Virus record (IMG/VR): IMGVR_UViG_3300031576_000197 | Location: 1-35,260 of that record | Origin: a virus | DNA length: 35,260 bases | Direction: 5' to 3' (one strand) | Shown here: positions 14,421 through 23,450 of the stretch, piece by piece | How the letters are laid out: every line of letters starts with the position of its first letter | Numbering within the stretch: position 1 is the first letter of the stretch | Position numbers and translations under genes: made by a program | The notes under the pieces: generated by a model | Databases searched by the model: none | What the model saw: only the letters and a program-made list of their open reading frames with translations | Told to the model about the DNA's origin: nothing

Positions 14421-16211
14421 TTAAGTTAATTTGACAATTTTTCTTCGTCTGATTTGAGCTTTAATTCTGCCCATCATAGAAAACCAGTTAATAATATGAG
14501 GCACCTTGTCATTAGTAGTTAATCTAATACGTACTCTTTGGAAGTTAGATATACGGACAGAACATCCGTCAAAGCTTTCCACTACGTTAGCAACATCGAC
14601 ATCGCCACCCCATGAAGACGTACCCCATGAAGCAACGCCAAATCCATCACTGATATTGTTACCGCTCTGAACAGTCCAGAGCCACGTAGTTTTATCAAGG
14701 ACGAAGTTTCCATTTCTGTCGTATATATCAAACGCTATCTTGACCTGTGTGCTGCTTGACAAGAATCCCTGTATGAAGAATCTCGTTAGGATTTGTCTTG
14801 TCTCCAGATTACCCATCTTAATCTCTTGATAGAACTCAGTCCAAATTTCGTCTGTGTCGTCCTGATAACCAGAGAACACTTTATAAAGTTTTGTAAACAA
14901 GGATGAGCCAGCATAAGGAACGCCCAGCACATCAACAAATCTTGAAATATTCCAGCCACTAAAGAAAGAAAAAGCCTTAAAGTCTAAATTGTAAACAATG
15001 ATCAGATTATTAGTATTGGAGTCCTTGGCACATGTTATGAGTATGAGCTTTCTAGTTGGGTCATATGCAATATCAGAATTAGAAAAGTCTACATCGTCAA
15101 AATATGTGTTACCAAGCAATACGCTTTCTTGGACTTCTTGTTGAGAGAATGGAACATTGCTTTGTCCAAGCGACATTATATTCCACAAACCTGCTTCGTT
15201 AACATAGAACAACCCCTTATCAGTCACAAGAGAAGCAGCTCCTCCAAAGTCTTGTTTCTGCATCACGGTTGTATCAACCTTGGTAAGGACACCACCAACA
15301 TCAATCGAGTCAATTGTAAAAGCCCATTTGCCGAAATCCCCAAACACTATAATATTGTTTCCCAAAAACTCTATAGACCTTACAGGGCCAGCGTTTCTGT
15401 AGCTGACCTTTCCAGCGGCAGTGGCAGTCGTACCAGTAGTCCATCCGTCAAACGGTGGATTTACTCCAGTATCTACCTGCGCATAGTAAGTACCAGCTGC
15501 ATCGTCTCTTAATCTTCCGGCAATAATTCTATTACCAATTACCTGCAATACTCCCGCTACAGGAGCAGCAGCTATTGTTGTGTAAACAAAACTAAGTGAA
15601 CCATTTACCGTGGCTGAACCTCCAGATGAATCGGTTATAATTTCTCCGTTTTGAAATGTACCACTTATAGTACCAAGTGTTAGCGTACCAGTCACGCCAG
15701 CATCAGCATCTTCCAGTATTACAGCAGTTGCGCCAGACGTACCACCTGTAAGTATAGCTCCTAGTGTAAAGTTAGCTGTTTGCGCGTTATAGTTAAGAGT
15801 TTGAGAGATACGTCCTATCTTTTCATTTTCGTTGGCGACAAAGAAATAATCACCATATCTCTTGCCATCAACACTCGTAGCAGCGGCGGAATATGTATTT
15901 ACCACGGTCGATGTGCCGTTAGATATTCTAAATATAGCTACCTTATCAGAAAAAGCATAGACTATTAAGTCATCTGTATATGCCTCTGCCATTAGAACCG
16001 GCTGTGTCACCACTGAGCCGAGTACCGACTGTAATCCCTCTCGCTTGATCAAACCGCCATCTGTTGTGATGTAATAATTTTTAATATTTAAAGCAAACTC
16101 TGGAGATAGCAATTGTGGAAGGTCACGCAGATCAACTCCACGCTTACCTAAAAAGGATGTAGCTTGTTGGTTATTGTTTCTGATTTTCGCTCTAAGTGGT
16201 TGATATGTCAT
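14421..16211 (-). CDS. Tail nozzle / stabilisation protein (P22 gp10- or T7 gp12-like) (596 aa)
   Basis: The N-terminal segment RGVDLRDLPQLLSPEFALNI and the following GGLIKREG motif resemble podovirus tail nozzle/stabilisation proteins, which begin with a short conserved strand-turn that cites the list of elements and then fold as a beta-propeller-like nozzle. Repeated beta strands follow throughout. The C-terminus is basic (AQIRRRKIVKLT). It directly follows the adaptor gene without a gap, the expected order adaptor then nozzle. Assignment is by motif and order, not by search. Confidence 0.65.
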   Translation of the reverse strand: MTYQPLRAKIRNNNQQATSFLGKRGVDLRDLPQLLSPEFALNIKNYYITTDGGLIKREGLQSVLGSVVTQPVLMAEAYTDDLIVYAFSDKVAIFRISNGTSTVVNTYSAAATSVDGKRYGDYFFVANENEKIGRISQTLNYNAQTANFTLGAILTGGTSGATAVILEDADAGVTGTLTLGTISGTFQNGEIITDSSGGSATVNGSLSFVYTTIAAAPVAGVLQVIGNRIIAGRLRDDAAGTYYAQVDTGVNPPFDGWTTGTTATAAGKVSYRNAGPVRSIEFLGNNIIVFGDFGKWAFTIDSIDVGGVLTKVDTTVMQKQDFGGAASLVTDKGLFYVNEAGLWNIMSLGQSNVPFSQQEVQESVLLGNTYFDDVDFSNSDIAYDPTRKLILITCAKDSNTNNLIIVYNLDFKAFSFFSGWNISRFVDVLGVPYAGSSLFTKLYKVFSGYQDDTDEIWTEFYQEIKMGNLETRQILTRFFIQGFLSSSTQVKIAFDIYDRNGNFVLDKTTWLWTVQSGNNISDGFGVASWGTSSWGGDVDVANVVESFDGCSVRISNFQRVRIRLTTNDKVPHIINWFSMMGRIKAQIRRRKIVKLT

Positions 16212-16859
16212 TTAAAAAACATCAAATTGATTTTCTGTGTAGTAAACACTAGGGCTTACCCTTATATGGTCTAGTATCTCACTAAGCGCTCTCACAAATC
16301 TCGCATCAGCAAAAGACTCCATTCCCACCTCCTCATCCCAGTCTGAGTAAAGAACATCTAGTGCTCTCACAATATACAGCCTAAACTGAGACGGTATTAT
16401 CTCTTGTCCTAGCGCTGTCTTGTCAAAAGTGAAGTAATCAGATAAAGAAGTAAATTCTGGAGGAGAAGGGTAATATCTTAACAAATATTGTTTATTCTGA
16501 GTCGGTTGCGGTGTGAATACTATATTGCCATTATTCAAATAATAACCCCACTGACTTGATCCAAATGGCACATAGTTAACCGGTGTTTCCGACACAATAC
16601 CGTTGTTGACTTCATATAGACCCGTACCCCACATGGTTAAGCTGTCTATATTTGTTGGTAGCGCATATGTATCTTGGTTGGCTACAACGTTATAGTTTTG
16701 AGTCTGATAAAAAACATCTGGAGATGTATGAGCTAACTTCCTCCAAAAGAAATGAAGCAGGTAATTACACCACTCAATGAACGTCGTATTGTCGACGTCA
16801 GAGATATCCTTTTTCAATCTCGCGAATGAGTCTTTAACGTTTTGTAGTGAGAGAGCCAT
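16212..16859 (-). CDS. Head-to-tail adaptor (T7 gp11 / P22 gp4-like) (215 aa)
   Basis: A helical N-terminus (LQNVKDSFARLKKDISDVDN) is followed by a beta-containing centre and a segment AADVLYSDWDEEV-like (ALDVLYSDWDEEVGMESF). The length and layout fit tail tubular protein A/gatekeeper-type adaptors that sit below the portal. It abuts the nozzle gene at 16211, as in many podoviruses. The aromatic YYPSPPEF segment near residue 130 is also seen in this protein class. I did not identify individual interface residues. Confidence 0.55.
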   Translation of the reverse strand: MALSLQNVKDSFARLKKDISDVDNTTFIEWCNYLLHFFWRKLAHTSPDVFYQTQNYNVVANQDTYALPTNIDSLTMWGTGLYEVNNGIVSETPVNYVPFGSSQWGYYLNNGNIVFTPQPTQNKQYLLRYYPSPPEFTSLSDYFTFDKTALGQEIIPSQFRLYIVRALDVLYSDWDEEVGMESFADARFVRALSEILDHIRVSPSVYYTENQFDVF

Positions 16860-16864
16860 ATATT

Positions 16865-17041
16865 TTAGTAGCTATATTTCTTTCTTGCCTTGGCAGCCAT
16901 CTTCGCCATTTTCTTTACACCATGCTTCTTAATCCCAATCGCGGCAGCAACAGCAGCTGGATTCTTTGCCCCAGCCTTCTTTGCCTTCGCCATAATCTTT
17001 TTAAATCTTCCGCCTCCACCTAGCTTCATTGACGTACCCAT
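16865..17041 (-). CDS. Small lysine/glycine-rich basic protein (58 aa)
   Basis: MGTSMKLGGGGRFKKIMAKA, then KNPAAVAAAIGIKKHGVKK and a lysine-rich end. It is strongly basic, with a helix that could bind nucleic acid or the DNA in the virion. I recall small phage proteins with a similar GGGGRFKK...NPAA(V/L)AA..G.KK pattern, of unknown function. It starts 12 bp after the stop of the small membrane protein gene upstream and ends 5 bp before the adaptor gene. Confidence 0.65.
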   Translation of the reverse strand: MGTSMKLGGGGRFKKIMAKAKKAGAKNPAAVAAAIGIKKHGVKKMAKMAAKARKKYSY

Positions 17042-17053
17042 ATGTTTAGTTTG

Positions 17054-17296
17054 TTAAGTATTATTATTATGAACTTTGTGAGCATAGGCTCTCATCAAGT
17101 GTTGATTGGTCTGCTCGGATATCTTGACCTGATTATCAACAGATTCCTTAAGAGAAACGGTTGCCTTTGTGTTAGTATCAATTGTTGTCTGCATACTTTT
17201 GATTAACTCAAGCTGTTTCATGATTACGATTATCAGTGCTACCAGTGCGCCCATACCAATCCCTAATTGTCCAAATTCTTTGATAAGCTCCGCCAT
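17054..17296 (-). CDS. Small single-span membrane protein with coiled coil (80 aa)
   Basis: One hydrophobic segment (LGIGMGALVALIIVIM, about 11-26) is followed by a polar coiled coil (LIKSMQTTIDTNTKATVSLK) and a His-rich end. The layout resembles BhlA/UviB-type small phage holins or tail-associated membrane peptides. It lies in the structural arm, well away from the M23/holin-like pair at 3667-4393, so it could be a second holin-type protein or a structural factor. No motif decides. Confidence 0.5.
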   Translation of the reverse strand: MAELIKEFGQLGIGMGALVALIIVIMKQLELIKSMQTTIDTNTKATVSLKESVDNQVKISEQTNQHLMRAYAHKVHNNNT

Positions 17297-17302
17297 TACC
17301 GG

Positions 17303-17479
17303 TTAAGTTAAATCATACTCTTTTGCCGTTAGATTCGCTGTTACCTGCGTGGTAATATCCGCATCAGACGTAACTGTGTCAAAGCTGAATGCCTCGTTTA
17401 TCTCGACACCATCTAGAAAACACCTCACTAATGCTGTCTCTGGGTCAAATGCTCTGTCTATACTTAAGGTTAGAACCAT
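17303..17479 (-). CDS. Small hypothetical structural protein (58 aa)
   Basis: MVLTLSIDRAFDPETALVRC, then FLDGVEINEAFSFDTVTSDA, and a polar C-terminus. It looks like a small beta-rich protein with alternating hydrophobic residues. It lies in a gap between longer genes, with close spacing on both sides (6 bp and 17 bp), so it is probably part of the late operon. Role is unknown; it may be a small fibre- or baseplate-associated subunit. Confidence 0.6.
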   Translation of the reverse strand: MVLTLSIDRAFDPETALVRCFLDGVEINEAFSFDTVTSDADITTQVTANLTAKEYDLT

Positions 17480-17496
17480 TGTTTATATTTTAGAAA

Positions 17497-17805
17497 TTAT
17501 TCTCTCTCTAATGCAGTCCATTCCACTTCACCGGTAAAGTTGGTTTGGAAGTTTATAGTGAATCCTGTCTTAGATACCGAGGTAGTATATGCCGGGGCAG
17601 TTGCATTACTCATAAGGGTTAATGCAATTCGTGGAGTTTTAAGAAATGCAAACGGGAATGTTACAGCTGTTTTTTTTGACGAGACAAACGTACAGCTTCC
17701 ACTTTGCATGTTTCTTCCTTTCACCAGAATGTCGTCAGCCTTAAAGTCGGCTCTTTTTTGTTGGCCTGATTCTTCATCTATCCCGATCATTTTTAAATTA
17801 GCCAT
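17497..17805 (-). CDS. Lectin-like structural protein (H-type-lectin-like pattern) (102 aa)
   Basis: The C-terminal 60 residues show the pattern VTFPFAFLKTPRIALTLMSN, then VSKTGFTINFQTN and VEWTALE. Phe-x-Phe/x-Pro, a Gly-Phe strand and a terminal Trp-x-Ala are reminiscent of H-type lectin folds, which bind sugars. The N-terminal 40 residues are more polar. It may mediate host surface recognition. The assignment is moderate because the family has low sequence identity. It sits in the receptor-binding cassette. Confidence 0.45.
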   Translation of the reverse strand: MANLKMIGIDEESGQQKRADFKADDILVKGRNMQSGSCTFVSSKKTAVTFPFAFLKTPRIALTLMSNATAPAYTTSVSKTGFTINFQTNFTGEVEWTALERE

Positions 17806-17811
17806 ATATCT

Positions 17812-18948
17812 TTAAATTAAATATCCTATCAGGTCTACCGCTAGAGTTGCAGTCGTTGCAGTATAAGCTGTATCTATACCGAATTTAATAACATTTGTGG
17901 CGGCTCCGCTTGCCTTAGTCCCTAATGCGGTATATTGAAAATGCTCACTTGTTGCATCAAGTCCAGTCAAAGCTTGTGAAGTGTAAATATCATCCTCACC
18001 GGCGGCTATGCCAATACCAGCTATCCCAACGGTTGTGAAACCAGTAATTGCAGTTAAACGCACAACTGCTCCAATTATTATTGCTGTTTTCCCGCTAGGC
18101 ACTGTGTATAAGTTTGTCGTCCCTGTTGCTGTTCCATCAATTCCCGTAGTAGTAGACAAAACCCCCACAGCAGACAAACTGTTTCTTGCGGCTTCTGCTG
18201 TACTTGCTCCTGTACCACCATCTGCAACCGCTACATCGCTACCCCCTGATACATAAACCGTTCCAGAAACATTCTGTAAAGTTAAGGTTTTACTTGAACT
18301 TGCCAAAGCTGAAGTATCTAGACTATAAATTAAAGCGGTACCTGCTTTGAATATTTTAACAATGCCGTCAACTCCGCCACCAAATCCCGCACCAGGTTTA
18401 ATTTCTACATCTCCACCATTAGATACACCCGATAGAGCACTCCCACCTTGAATACTTATTTTACCAGCACCGCCACCACCCGAAGCTGGACCGTTGCCGC
18501 CTGTCAAGTTTACTGATCCTGACACTGTATTATTTCCCTGACCACCCGATATAGTTACCAAACCACCTACGCCCCCAGTACCAGCGGCGCCAGCAGTTAT
18601 AAATATATGACCACCTTCGCCCGCTGATGCTCCTCCTACTCCACCAGATATAGCTATTTCGCCACCTGCGCCAGTTGTATTCCCGTTACCAGAAACAATG
18701 TTTAGAAACCCACCTGAAGAAGTTGCAACCGTTGCATTAGCGGCAGTCAAATCTAGACTTGAACCGTCACCCCCTGAGTTTATATCAACACCCGCAGGCC
18801 CAGCAATACTTGCGATTTGAGTCATTGAAGTAATATCGCCATTTGCTCCACTTACAGCTGCCGACAAGTTCGTCCTTGCATCTGATGCTGTAGTCGCACC
18901 AGTGCCTCCCTCTACTACCTCATATTTTGTTCTAACAATTGTACTCAT
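17812..18948 (-). CDS. Glycine-rich fibre protein (378 aa)
   Basis: Two copies of a phage-fibre motif, VVEGGTGATTASDARTNLSA (about 11-30) and VADGGTGASTAEAARNSLSA (about 240-260), bracket the core. The core (about 80-190) is Gly-rich with repeating GG-x-I/V strands (GGEIAISGGVGG; GGHIFITAG; GGLVTISGG), which suggests a beta-helix. The tail is a beta domain ending AVDLIGYLI. It is probably a trimeric fibre shaft and tip, attached near other receptor-binding genes. No catalytic site is seen. Confidence 0.6.
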   Translation of the reverse strand: MSTIVRTKYEVVEGGTGATTASDARTNLSAAVSGANGDITSMTQIASIAGPAGVDINSGGDGSSLDLTAANATVATSSGGFLNIVSGNGNTTGAGGEIAISGGVGGASAGEGGHIFITAGAAGTGGVGGLVTISGGQGNNTVSGSVNLTGGNGPASGGGGAGKISIQGGSALSGVSNGGDVEIKPGAGFGGGVDGIVKIFKAGTALIYSLDTSALASSSKTLTLQNVSGTVYVSGGSDVAVADGGTGASTAEAARNSLSAVGVLSTTTGIDGTATGTTNLYTVPSGKTAIIIGAVVRLTAITGFTTVGIAGIGIAAGEDDIYTSQALTGLDATSEHFQYTALGTKASGAATNVIKFGIDTAYTATTATLAVDLIGYLI

Positions 18949-18957
18949 ATTTAAAAA

Positions 18958-19683
18958 TTATGGTTTTAAGATTCTTTCAGGGAAATCAGTTGCACTAAAC
19001 GCTGCACTTCCCGCTAATGCCCCATCATTATTAGAACTCGATAAATCATTCGCAGTTGAACCAGACCCATCATTTAACGGCCAAAACAATTTACTGCCTG
19101 TCGGGATTATGTTTCTATAATACAAATCCTCAATTTCAGTACTTGATAAAATACGATCGTAAAGCAACACTTGCATACAATCTCCTTGGATAGGGAAATT
19201 GTTTGGTGATGAGTCGAACTTGCAGACAGCAGGCGTTGTGTCAGACAAAGAAAGTGTTCCTGCTGTGTTAGTTTTGTTGGGGACAAGAACGCCATTGATA
19301 TAAACTTTTGACCCAGCAAAAGGAGAAAGAGTAGAATCTTTAGTTAATATAAAATGCATCCATTCATTCGGATGCCAAACATTCCTTTCTGTCACAACAT
19401 CTTGAAGTCCTGCATGTGAATTAGATACTGAGCGATAATACTCTAATGCGCCATAAAGCGTCCCCTCGTTCATCAAAAACGATTGCGCGGTTCCTCCTGT
19501 TGGGCCACCGATTCTAAAAGGACACTGCAAACTTACAGGGTCAGATACCTTCACCCAACACGCAAGTGAAATATCAATATTACCAGTGCCTATCCCGGCA
19601 TTATTCATAGCTTCTACAACTGCATTGCCTGCAATTGTAGAGTTAACACTTCCCCCATTTTTACGGATAATATATCTAGGCAT
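18958..19683 (-). CDS. LamG / concanavalin A-like domain protein (241 aa)
   Basis: A jelly-roll LamG-type signature runs across the protein: ISLACWVKVSDP, then NEWMHFILTKDS, KVYINGVLV, and the terminal YDRILSSTEIEDLYY. This order (ACWVK; W-H-x-x-x-T; YINGV; L-Y-D-R-x-L-S/T-x-x-E-I) is a classic sign of LamG/ConA-like glycan-binding domains. It begins PRYIIRKNGGSVN. It is probably a receptor-binding or adhesin component of the tail. Its ATG overlaps the TAA of the previous gene (TAATG), so the two are coupled. Confidence 0.7.
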   Translation of the reverse strand: MPRYIIRKNGGSVNSTIAGNAVVEAMNNAGIGTGNIDISLACWVKVSDPVSLQCPFRIGGPTGGTAQSFLMNEGTLYGALEYYRSVSNSHAGLQDVVTERNVWHPNEWMHFILTKDSTLSPFAGSKVYINGVLVPNKTNTAGTLSLSDTTPAVCKFDSSPNNFPIQGDCMQVLLYDRILSSTEIEDLYYRNIIPTGSKLFWPLNDGSGSTANDLSSSNNDGALAGSAAFSATDFPERILKP

Positions 19684-19925
19684 TATGCTATTGTTATATA
19701 CTTAGGTTTCTCGGTCGGATCTCCAGGTTCTGGATTTGGCTCAACTTCAGCATTCCATTCTTTACAAGCTAACATGATTTTATTATGAATGTCTTCCCCA
19801 ATCGGAAAGAAATAATTATACCCTTCAGTTTTTCCTGTATCTGAAAAAAAGAATCCATCCACACATGTTCCATCTACTTCATCCATAACAGCCGGATTTT
19901 CGTTGACAATCATGTATTGGGCCAT
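19683..19925 (-). CDS. Hypothetical protein upstream of the LamG gene (80 aa)
   Basis: MAQYMIVNENPAVMDEVDGT, then a segment rich in aromatic residues (GFFFSDTGKTEGYNYFFPIG) and a proline/glutamate-rich tail (NPEPGDPTEKPKY). It starts immediately after the large fibre gene and is coupled to the LamG gene. It may be a small fibre-tip or adaptor subunit. No family is recognised. Confidence 0.55.
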   Translation of the reverse strand: MAQYMIVNENPAVMDEVDGTCVDGFFFSDTGKTEGYNYFFPIGEDIHNKIMLACKEWNAEVEPNPEPGDPTEKPKYITIA

Positions 19926-21962
19926 TTATTTATATCTTATGTGACAAAATACATCTGCTGCCGCTCCTGTCGTAAACGTCCCCTGCGTAGTGGAAAAAGC
20001 CATATTGATACCAGATGAGAAAGACTCACCACCTTGTCCAAAAAAGTCTGTACCTAATATGACTGTCCCGTTTGTCGGCACAGGTATGCTCACCTGAGGG
20101 ATCGCACCACCTGCAACTGTACCAGCCGAATTATGAAGTTGTAAGAATCTTTCAGACGCATTAAGGTTCTTAACCATTAAACTAAACACGTTCCCAAGAC
20201 TTGCTTTTACATTGACATTTGCTGAGGCTCCGAAGTTTTGGAATTGTGTATAAGCGTACGTTGTAGCTGCTAGAGGTTTGACTTGAACACCTAAAACTTG
20301 ATTAGTTAAATCTTCACCTGCAATAGTAGACTGCAATGTAACCCTCAGATTTCCATTTGAATCTGCCTGTAAATCCGCACGGTCTCCGCTTGCATAAGTT
20401 GGCTGTACAAGATTATAAACTGCTCCCACTTTCACTGGCGCACCAGCATCTACTCCATTATCCGAAATGTTACCAACCACTCTTTGATTGCCAGCCAAAT
20501 CAACTGCTATTGCGGAATAATCACCATCAGTAGAAGTGCTAGTTGCATTTGTATCATTACGGACACCCAAAGACATAACACCAGTATCTCCTGATGCGTG
20601 AACTGCATCTTCAGCCTTACCAAGATGAGCAGCTGAAGTACCAGGAGTTACTGAGGTAGTAACTGAGGAAACTGCCACAGTTCCACTAACTGGTTGTGTA
20701 GTAGCACTACCATCCACTAAAAGTGCACCTGCTGCTGTAACTTGAGCAATGTCTGTGCCATCTGTAATTTTAGTTTGTTGAGTGCCGCCTGTAAGCGTTG
20801 CATCTAAAGCTAATCCTCCAGTTGTGCCAATGTTTGAAGTAACTGTGCCGTCTACTGTTATTGAGTTGCCACCGTCCTGTATGTTGACAGCGGAAGCACC
20901 AGCAGCATTATTCACTGTGACATCTCCTATATCTACTCCAGGCTGAGCTGTTGCCAAAACGCTAAGTTCATTCGCTACTGTAACATTTGTGCCTCTTTCG
21001 TTACCTGCTGCGTCTCTGATCTGTGTATATAAATTTCTATTACCTGACATCCTCAAAGCCCCTCCATCTCCTTCGTCTACTGAATCAGGAGCTGTATCAT
21101 CAAATACCGCACCAGCTGGAGTAATACTTGTAACTGCTGGAGTGAAAGCTGTGTCATCTACCATGGATGTACCACCACTCGAGCCAGTAACCCTCAACGC
21201 ACCTGTAGAATCAGTCGTAAGTGGAATGTAATCACCTGTTGTACCCGCGAGAGGTGTACCCGCATCATTGCGTACTGCAAGCGCCATCGTGCCAAGGTCT
21301 CCACTTGTATGGGCAGTGTCTTCCGCAAATTGTTGACCTCCGCCTCCACCTGTTACCCTTAAGTTACCACTGGAATCTGTAGTTAAAGGAATATAATCAC
21401 CATCTGCGCCTGCAAGTGAACCGCCAGCATCGTTCCTAACAGCAAGTGCCATAACGCCAGTGTCTCCTGACGTATGCGCTGCATCTTCAGCTTTACCCAA
21501 ATTTGTTGCTCCTGTACCGGGAATTTGCGATGAAACAGCAACTGTACCATCTACAGTAATAGAATTTCCACCATCTTGGATATTGACCGCGCTTGCACCT
21601 GCTGCGTTATTTACAGTCACGTCCCCTATGTCAACACCAGGTTGTGCCGTAGCAAGTACATTAAGTTCACCTGCTGCGGTTACTGTAGCGATATCTGTTC
21701 CATCAGTAATCTTAGCTGGCCATGCTCCTGCTGTAGCTGCCGCAGTTCCCTGATTCGATATTACAGTACCATCCACAGTAATAGAGTTACCCCCGTCCTG
21801 AATATTAACTGCTGATGCACCAGCTGCATTTGTGTTCGTAGTTGATACTGACGTTTGGTTGGAGGCTATGACTACTGGTACGCTATTCGCCATGGTCTGT
21901 TGCCCATTCTCAATTGCATCCCCACTACTATCTTGTATTTTTACTTTTGTTAAAAACGCCAT
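19926..21962 (-). CDS. Long repetitive fibre protein (678 aa)
   Basis: A repeat-built fibre. The element AAGASAVNIQDGGNSITVDG occurs three times (near residues 46, 120 and 360), twice preceded by GVDIGDVTVNN, and KITDGTDIAxVTAAG occurs twice. A second repeat family contains HTSGDxGxMALAVRNDAG and GDYIPLTTDS, in three or four diverged copies. Copies are near-identical in protein but differ at many third codon positions. The C-terminal 130 residues form a different, non-repeated domain (ASANVNVKASLGNVFSLMVK), probably the cap or receptor-contact region. It is likely a tail or head fibre. Confidence 0.65.
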   Translation of the reverse strand: MAFLTKVKIQDSSGDAIENGQQTMANSVPVVIASNQTSVSTTNTNAAGASAVNIQDGGNSITVDGTVISNQGTAAATAGAWPAKITDGTDIATVTAAGELNVLATAQPGVDIGDVTVNNAAGASAVNIQDGGNSITVDGTVAVSSQIPGTGATNLGKAEDAAHTSGDTGVMALAVRNDAGGSLAGADGDYIPLTTDSSGNLRVTGGGGGQQFAEDTAHTSGDLGTMALAVRNDAGTPLAGTTGDYIPLTTDSTGALRVTGSSGGTSMVDDTAFTPAVTSITPAGAVFDDTAPDSVDEGDGGALRMSGNRNLYTQIRDAAGNERGTNVTVANELSVLATAQPGVDIGDVTVNNAAGASAVNIQDGGNSITVDGTVTSNIGTTGGLALDATLTGGTQQTKITDGTDIAQVTAAGALLVDGSATTQPVSGTVAVSSVTTSVTPGTSAAHLGKAEDAVHASGDTGVMSLGVRNDTNATSTSTDGDYSAIAVDLAGNQRVVGNISDNGVDAGAPVKVGAVYNLVQPTYASGDRADLQADSNGNLRVTLQSTIAGEDLTNQVLGVQVKPLAATTYAYTQFQNFGASANVNVKASLGNVFSLMVKNLNASERFLQLHNSAGTVAGGAIPQVSIPVPTNGTVILGTDFFGQGGESFSSGINMAFSTTQGTFTTGAAADVFCHIRYK

Positions 21963-21973
21963 AATATAAATAA

Positions 21974-22417
21974 TTAATAAATAAACCAGTTAGCTCCATC
22001 AGAAATAATTCCAACTGCGCCATAATTACTATCAATAATAAAACTAGCGTCTCCATCAATTGTCTGTACAAGAACAGGCGACAAAGTAATATTGTTTGTT
22101 TGCGCTCCTCCACTTTCATCTTTAATAATAAAATATTTTCCGTCACCAGCAGTAACAGCGCTTGGTAGGGTTAAAACACGAGGTGCAGCAGTTGATGTCA
22201 CACCAATATATTGATCTGAAACTAATATTGTATAGTCCACCGCCGTATGAACTGTAGACAAAACGGTGGTGCCCGGGATATTAGCTGTATTTATAAAGTC
22301 AGCAACTGTAATTTTCTTGGTAATGGGTACACCACTTGGGTCATCCACTATACACAACAGATCATCGTCTGAAATCGTTGTGGTCGCTGGTAATGCACTT
22401 ATTTTTGTGTCTGCCAT
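21974..22417 (-). CDS. Fibre / decoration-like protein (147 aa)
   Basis: It starts MADTKISALPATTTISDDDL, a segment seen at the N-terminus of many phage fibre or structural proteins. The second half has a beta pattern with RVLTLPSAV, YFIIKDESGG and ISDGANWFIY. The protein at 23451-23879 has the same sequence of features (VVTLPNPV ... FAIIDAQN ... CDGEKWQV), so the two may share a fold. It starts 10 bp after the preceding 52-aa gene. Role is structural by context. Confidence 0.55.
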   Translation of the reverse strand: MADTKISALPATTTISDDDLLCIVDDPSGVPITKKITVADFINTANIPGTTVLSTVHTAVDYTILVSDQYIGVTSTAAPRVLTLPSAVTAGDGKYFIIKDESGGAQTNNITLSPVLVQTIDGDASFIIDSNYGAVGIISDGANWFIY

Positions 22418-22427
22418 TGTTTTAAAT

Positions 22428-22586
22428 TTATGAGCTTTGTTCTTTCCTTAAAAAGTTACCATTCTCTTCCAGTAGCATATCTCCCGTTTCAAGCAGTATC
22501 CTGAAAGTTCCAACTGGTACTGAGCCACCAGGCACCTCCATACCGCTCCCAACAAATCCAAACCAAAATTTATATACTCCAAACAT
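22428..22586 (-). CDS. Small hypothetical structural protein (52 aa)
   Basis: MFGVYKFWFGFVGSGMEVPG, then VPVGTFRILLETGDMLLEEN and a short charged end. The middle, with alternating RILLETGDMLLEENG, resembles the short LLLE-repeat segments in some phage tail proteins. It fills a gap of about 175 bp between 21974 and 22593 with close spacing on both sides, so it is very probably a real gene of the late operon. Function is unknown. Confidence 0.65.
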   Translation of the reverse strand: MFGVYKFWFGFVGSGMEVPGGSVPVGTFRILLETGDMLLEENGNFLRKEQSS

Positions 22587-22592
22587 ATAATT

Positions 22593-22856
22593 TTAGAAAA
22601 ATGCTACTATGCCTGTTGCTGTTGTCCCTGTTGATAATATCTTGTCGGTTGCAATTGGGTATACCGCACCTGCCGCTGCAAGGGTAAAGATAACAGTATC
22701 ATCCAAGTCATTCTTCACAGTAAGATCGCCGGACACAGCCACATATATACCTTTAGTCTTAGAAGGTTCCCCGTCATATTTTAGTAGTTCAGTATCAGAA
22801 GGTGTGACTGCAACGAACTTATACGAAGGGTCAATTGATGTTCCACTTTGAGCCAT
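22593..22856 (-). CDS. Small conserved-type phage structural protein (87 aa)
   Basis: The pattern FVAVTPSDTELLKYDGEPSK then GIYVAVSGDLTVKND, VIFTLAAAGAVYPIA and TGTTATGIVAFF matches a family of short phage proteins that I recall but cannot name (often described only as phage structural or hypothetical). It is beta-rich with no charges in the core. It is likely a decoration or fibre-tip subunit. It starts after the usual A/T-rich leader (TTTTAAAAGATATGG). Confidence 0.6.
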   Translation of the reverse strand: MAQSGTSIDPSYKFVAVTPSDTELLKYDGEPSKTKGIYVAVSGDLTVKNDLDDTVIFTLAAAGAVYPIATDKILSTGTTATGIVAFF

Positions 22857-22873
22857 ATCTTTTAAAAGTTAAT

Positions 22874-23407
22874 TTATACAATTCTTGTGATTGCAACCTG
22901 TTCAGTTCCTGGATTAACATCATTGAAGCTGCAAATAAACATTGATACTGTGCCAGCTAGTATAGGTGCAATAGGGCCAAGCGGTGAAACCATACCAGTC
23001 CCAAGATTCAGAGTAATATCTTCACCTGATCCAAAAGTAGAAAAGTTTAATATGAAAAGTTGAAAGACAGTACCAGCTTGTACACCAGGAAGTTGTGCTA
23101 CTAATTCTGCTGCAGTTGGCGTAGTGTCAGTTCGTGGCGCACCATTTGGAAAACGAGCAAAACCTGTCATTGGGGCCATCAAAAATAAACTCGCTAAATA
23201 AGTTACGTCATTAGGATCAGCAACAAATGAAGGAGTAATGACCGGAAAAACATTCGCAAAAGCAGAGCCACTCAAACTTAAGCTACCAGCTAAACTCAAA
23301 CTGTTAATTTGGGCACTTTCAGTTACCAGTTCTAAAGATTGTATCTTATTAGCAGACACTTGGTATGCATTTGTTTCCCCGCTGTATCGTCCCGTAGTAT
23401 TAGACAT
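22874..23407 (-). CDS. Putative capsid decoration / structural protein (177 aa)
   Basis: The N-terminal region is polar (MSNTTGRYSGETNAYQVSAN), followed by a Ser/Leu-rich segment (INSLSLAGSLSLSGSAF) and a beta-rich C-terminal half with QLFILNFSTFG and TGMVSPLGPIAPILAG. It has no cysteine-rich or enzymatic motif. The gene follows two after the coat gene, a usual place for decoration or head-fibre proteins. Function is inferred from position and composition. Confidence 0.5.
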   Translation of the reverse strand: MSNTTGRYSGETNAYQVSANKIQSLELVTESAQINSLSLAGSLSLSGSAFANVFPVITPSFVADPNDVTYLASLFLMAPMTGFARFPNGAPRTDTTPTAAELVAQLPGVQAGTVFQLFILNFSTFGSGEDITLNLGTGMVSPLGPIAPILAGTVSMFICSFNDVNPGTEQVAITRIV

Positions 23408-23450
23408 ATTTTAATTGATTAAGTAAGGGGGAGGTTTACTCCCCCTCTAA

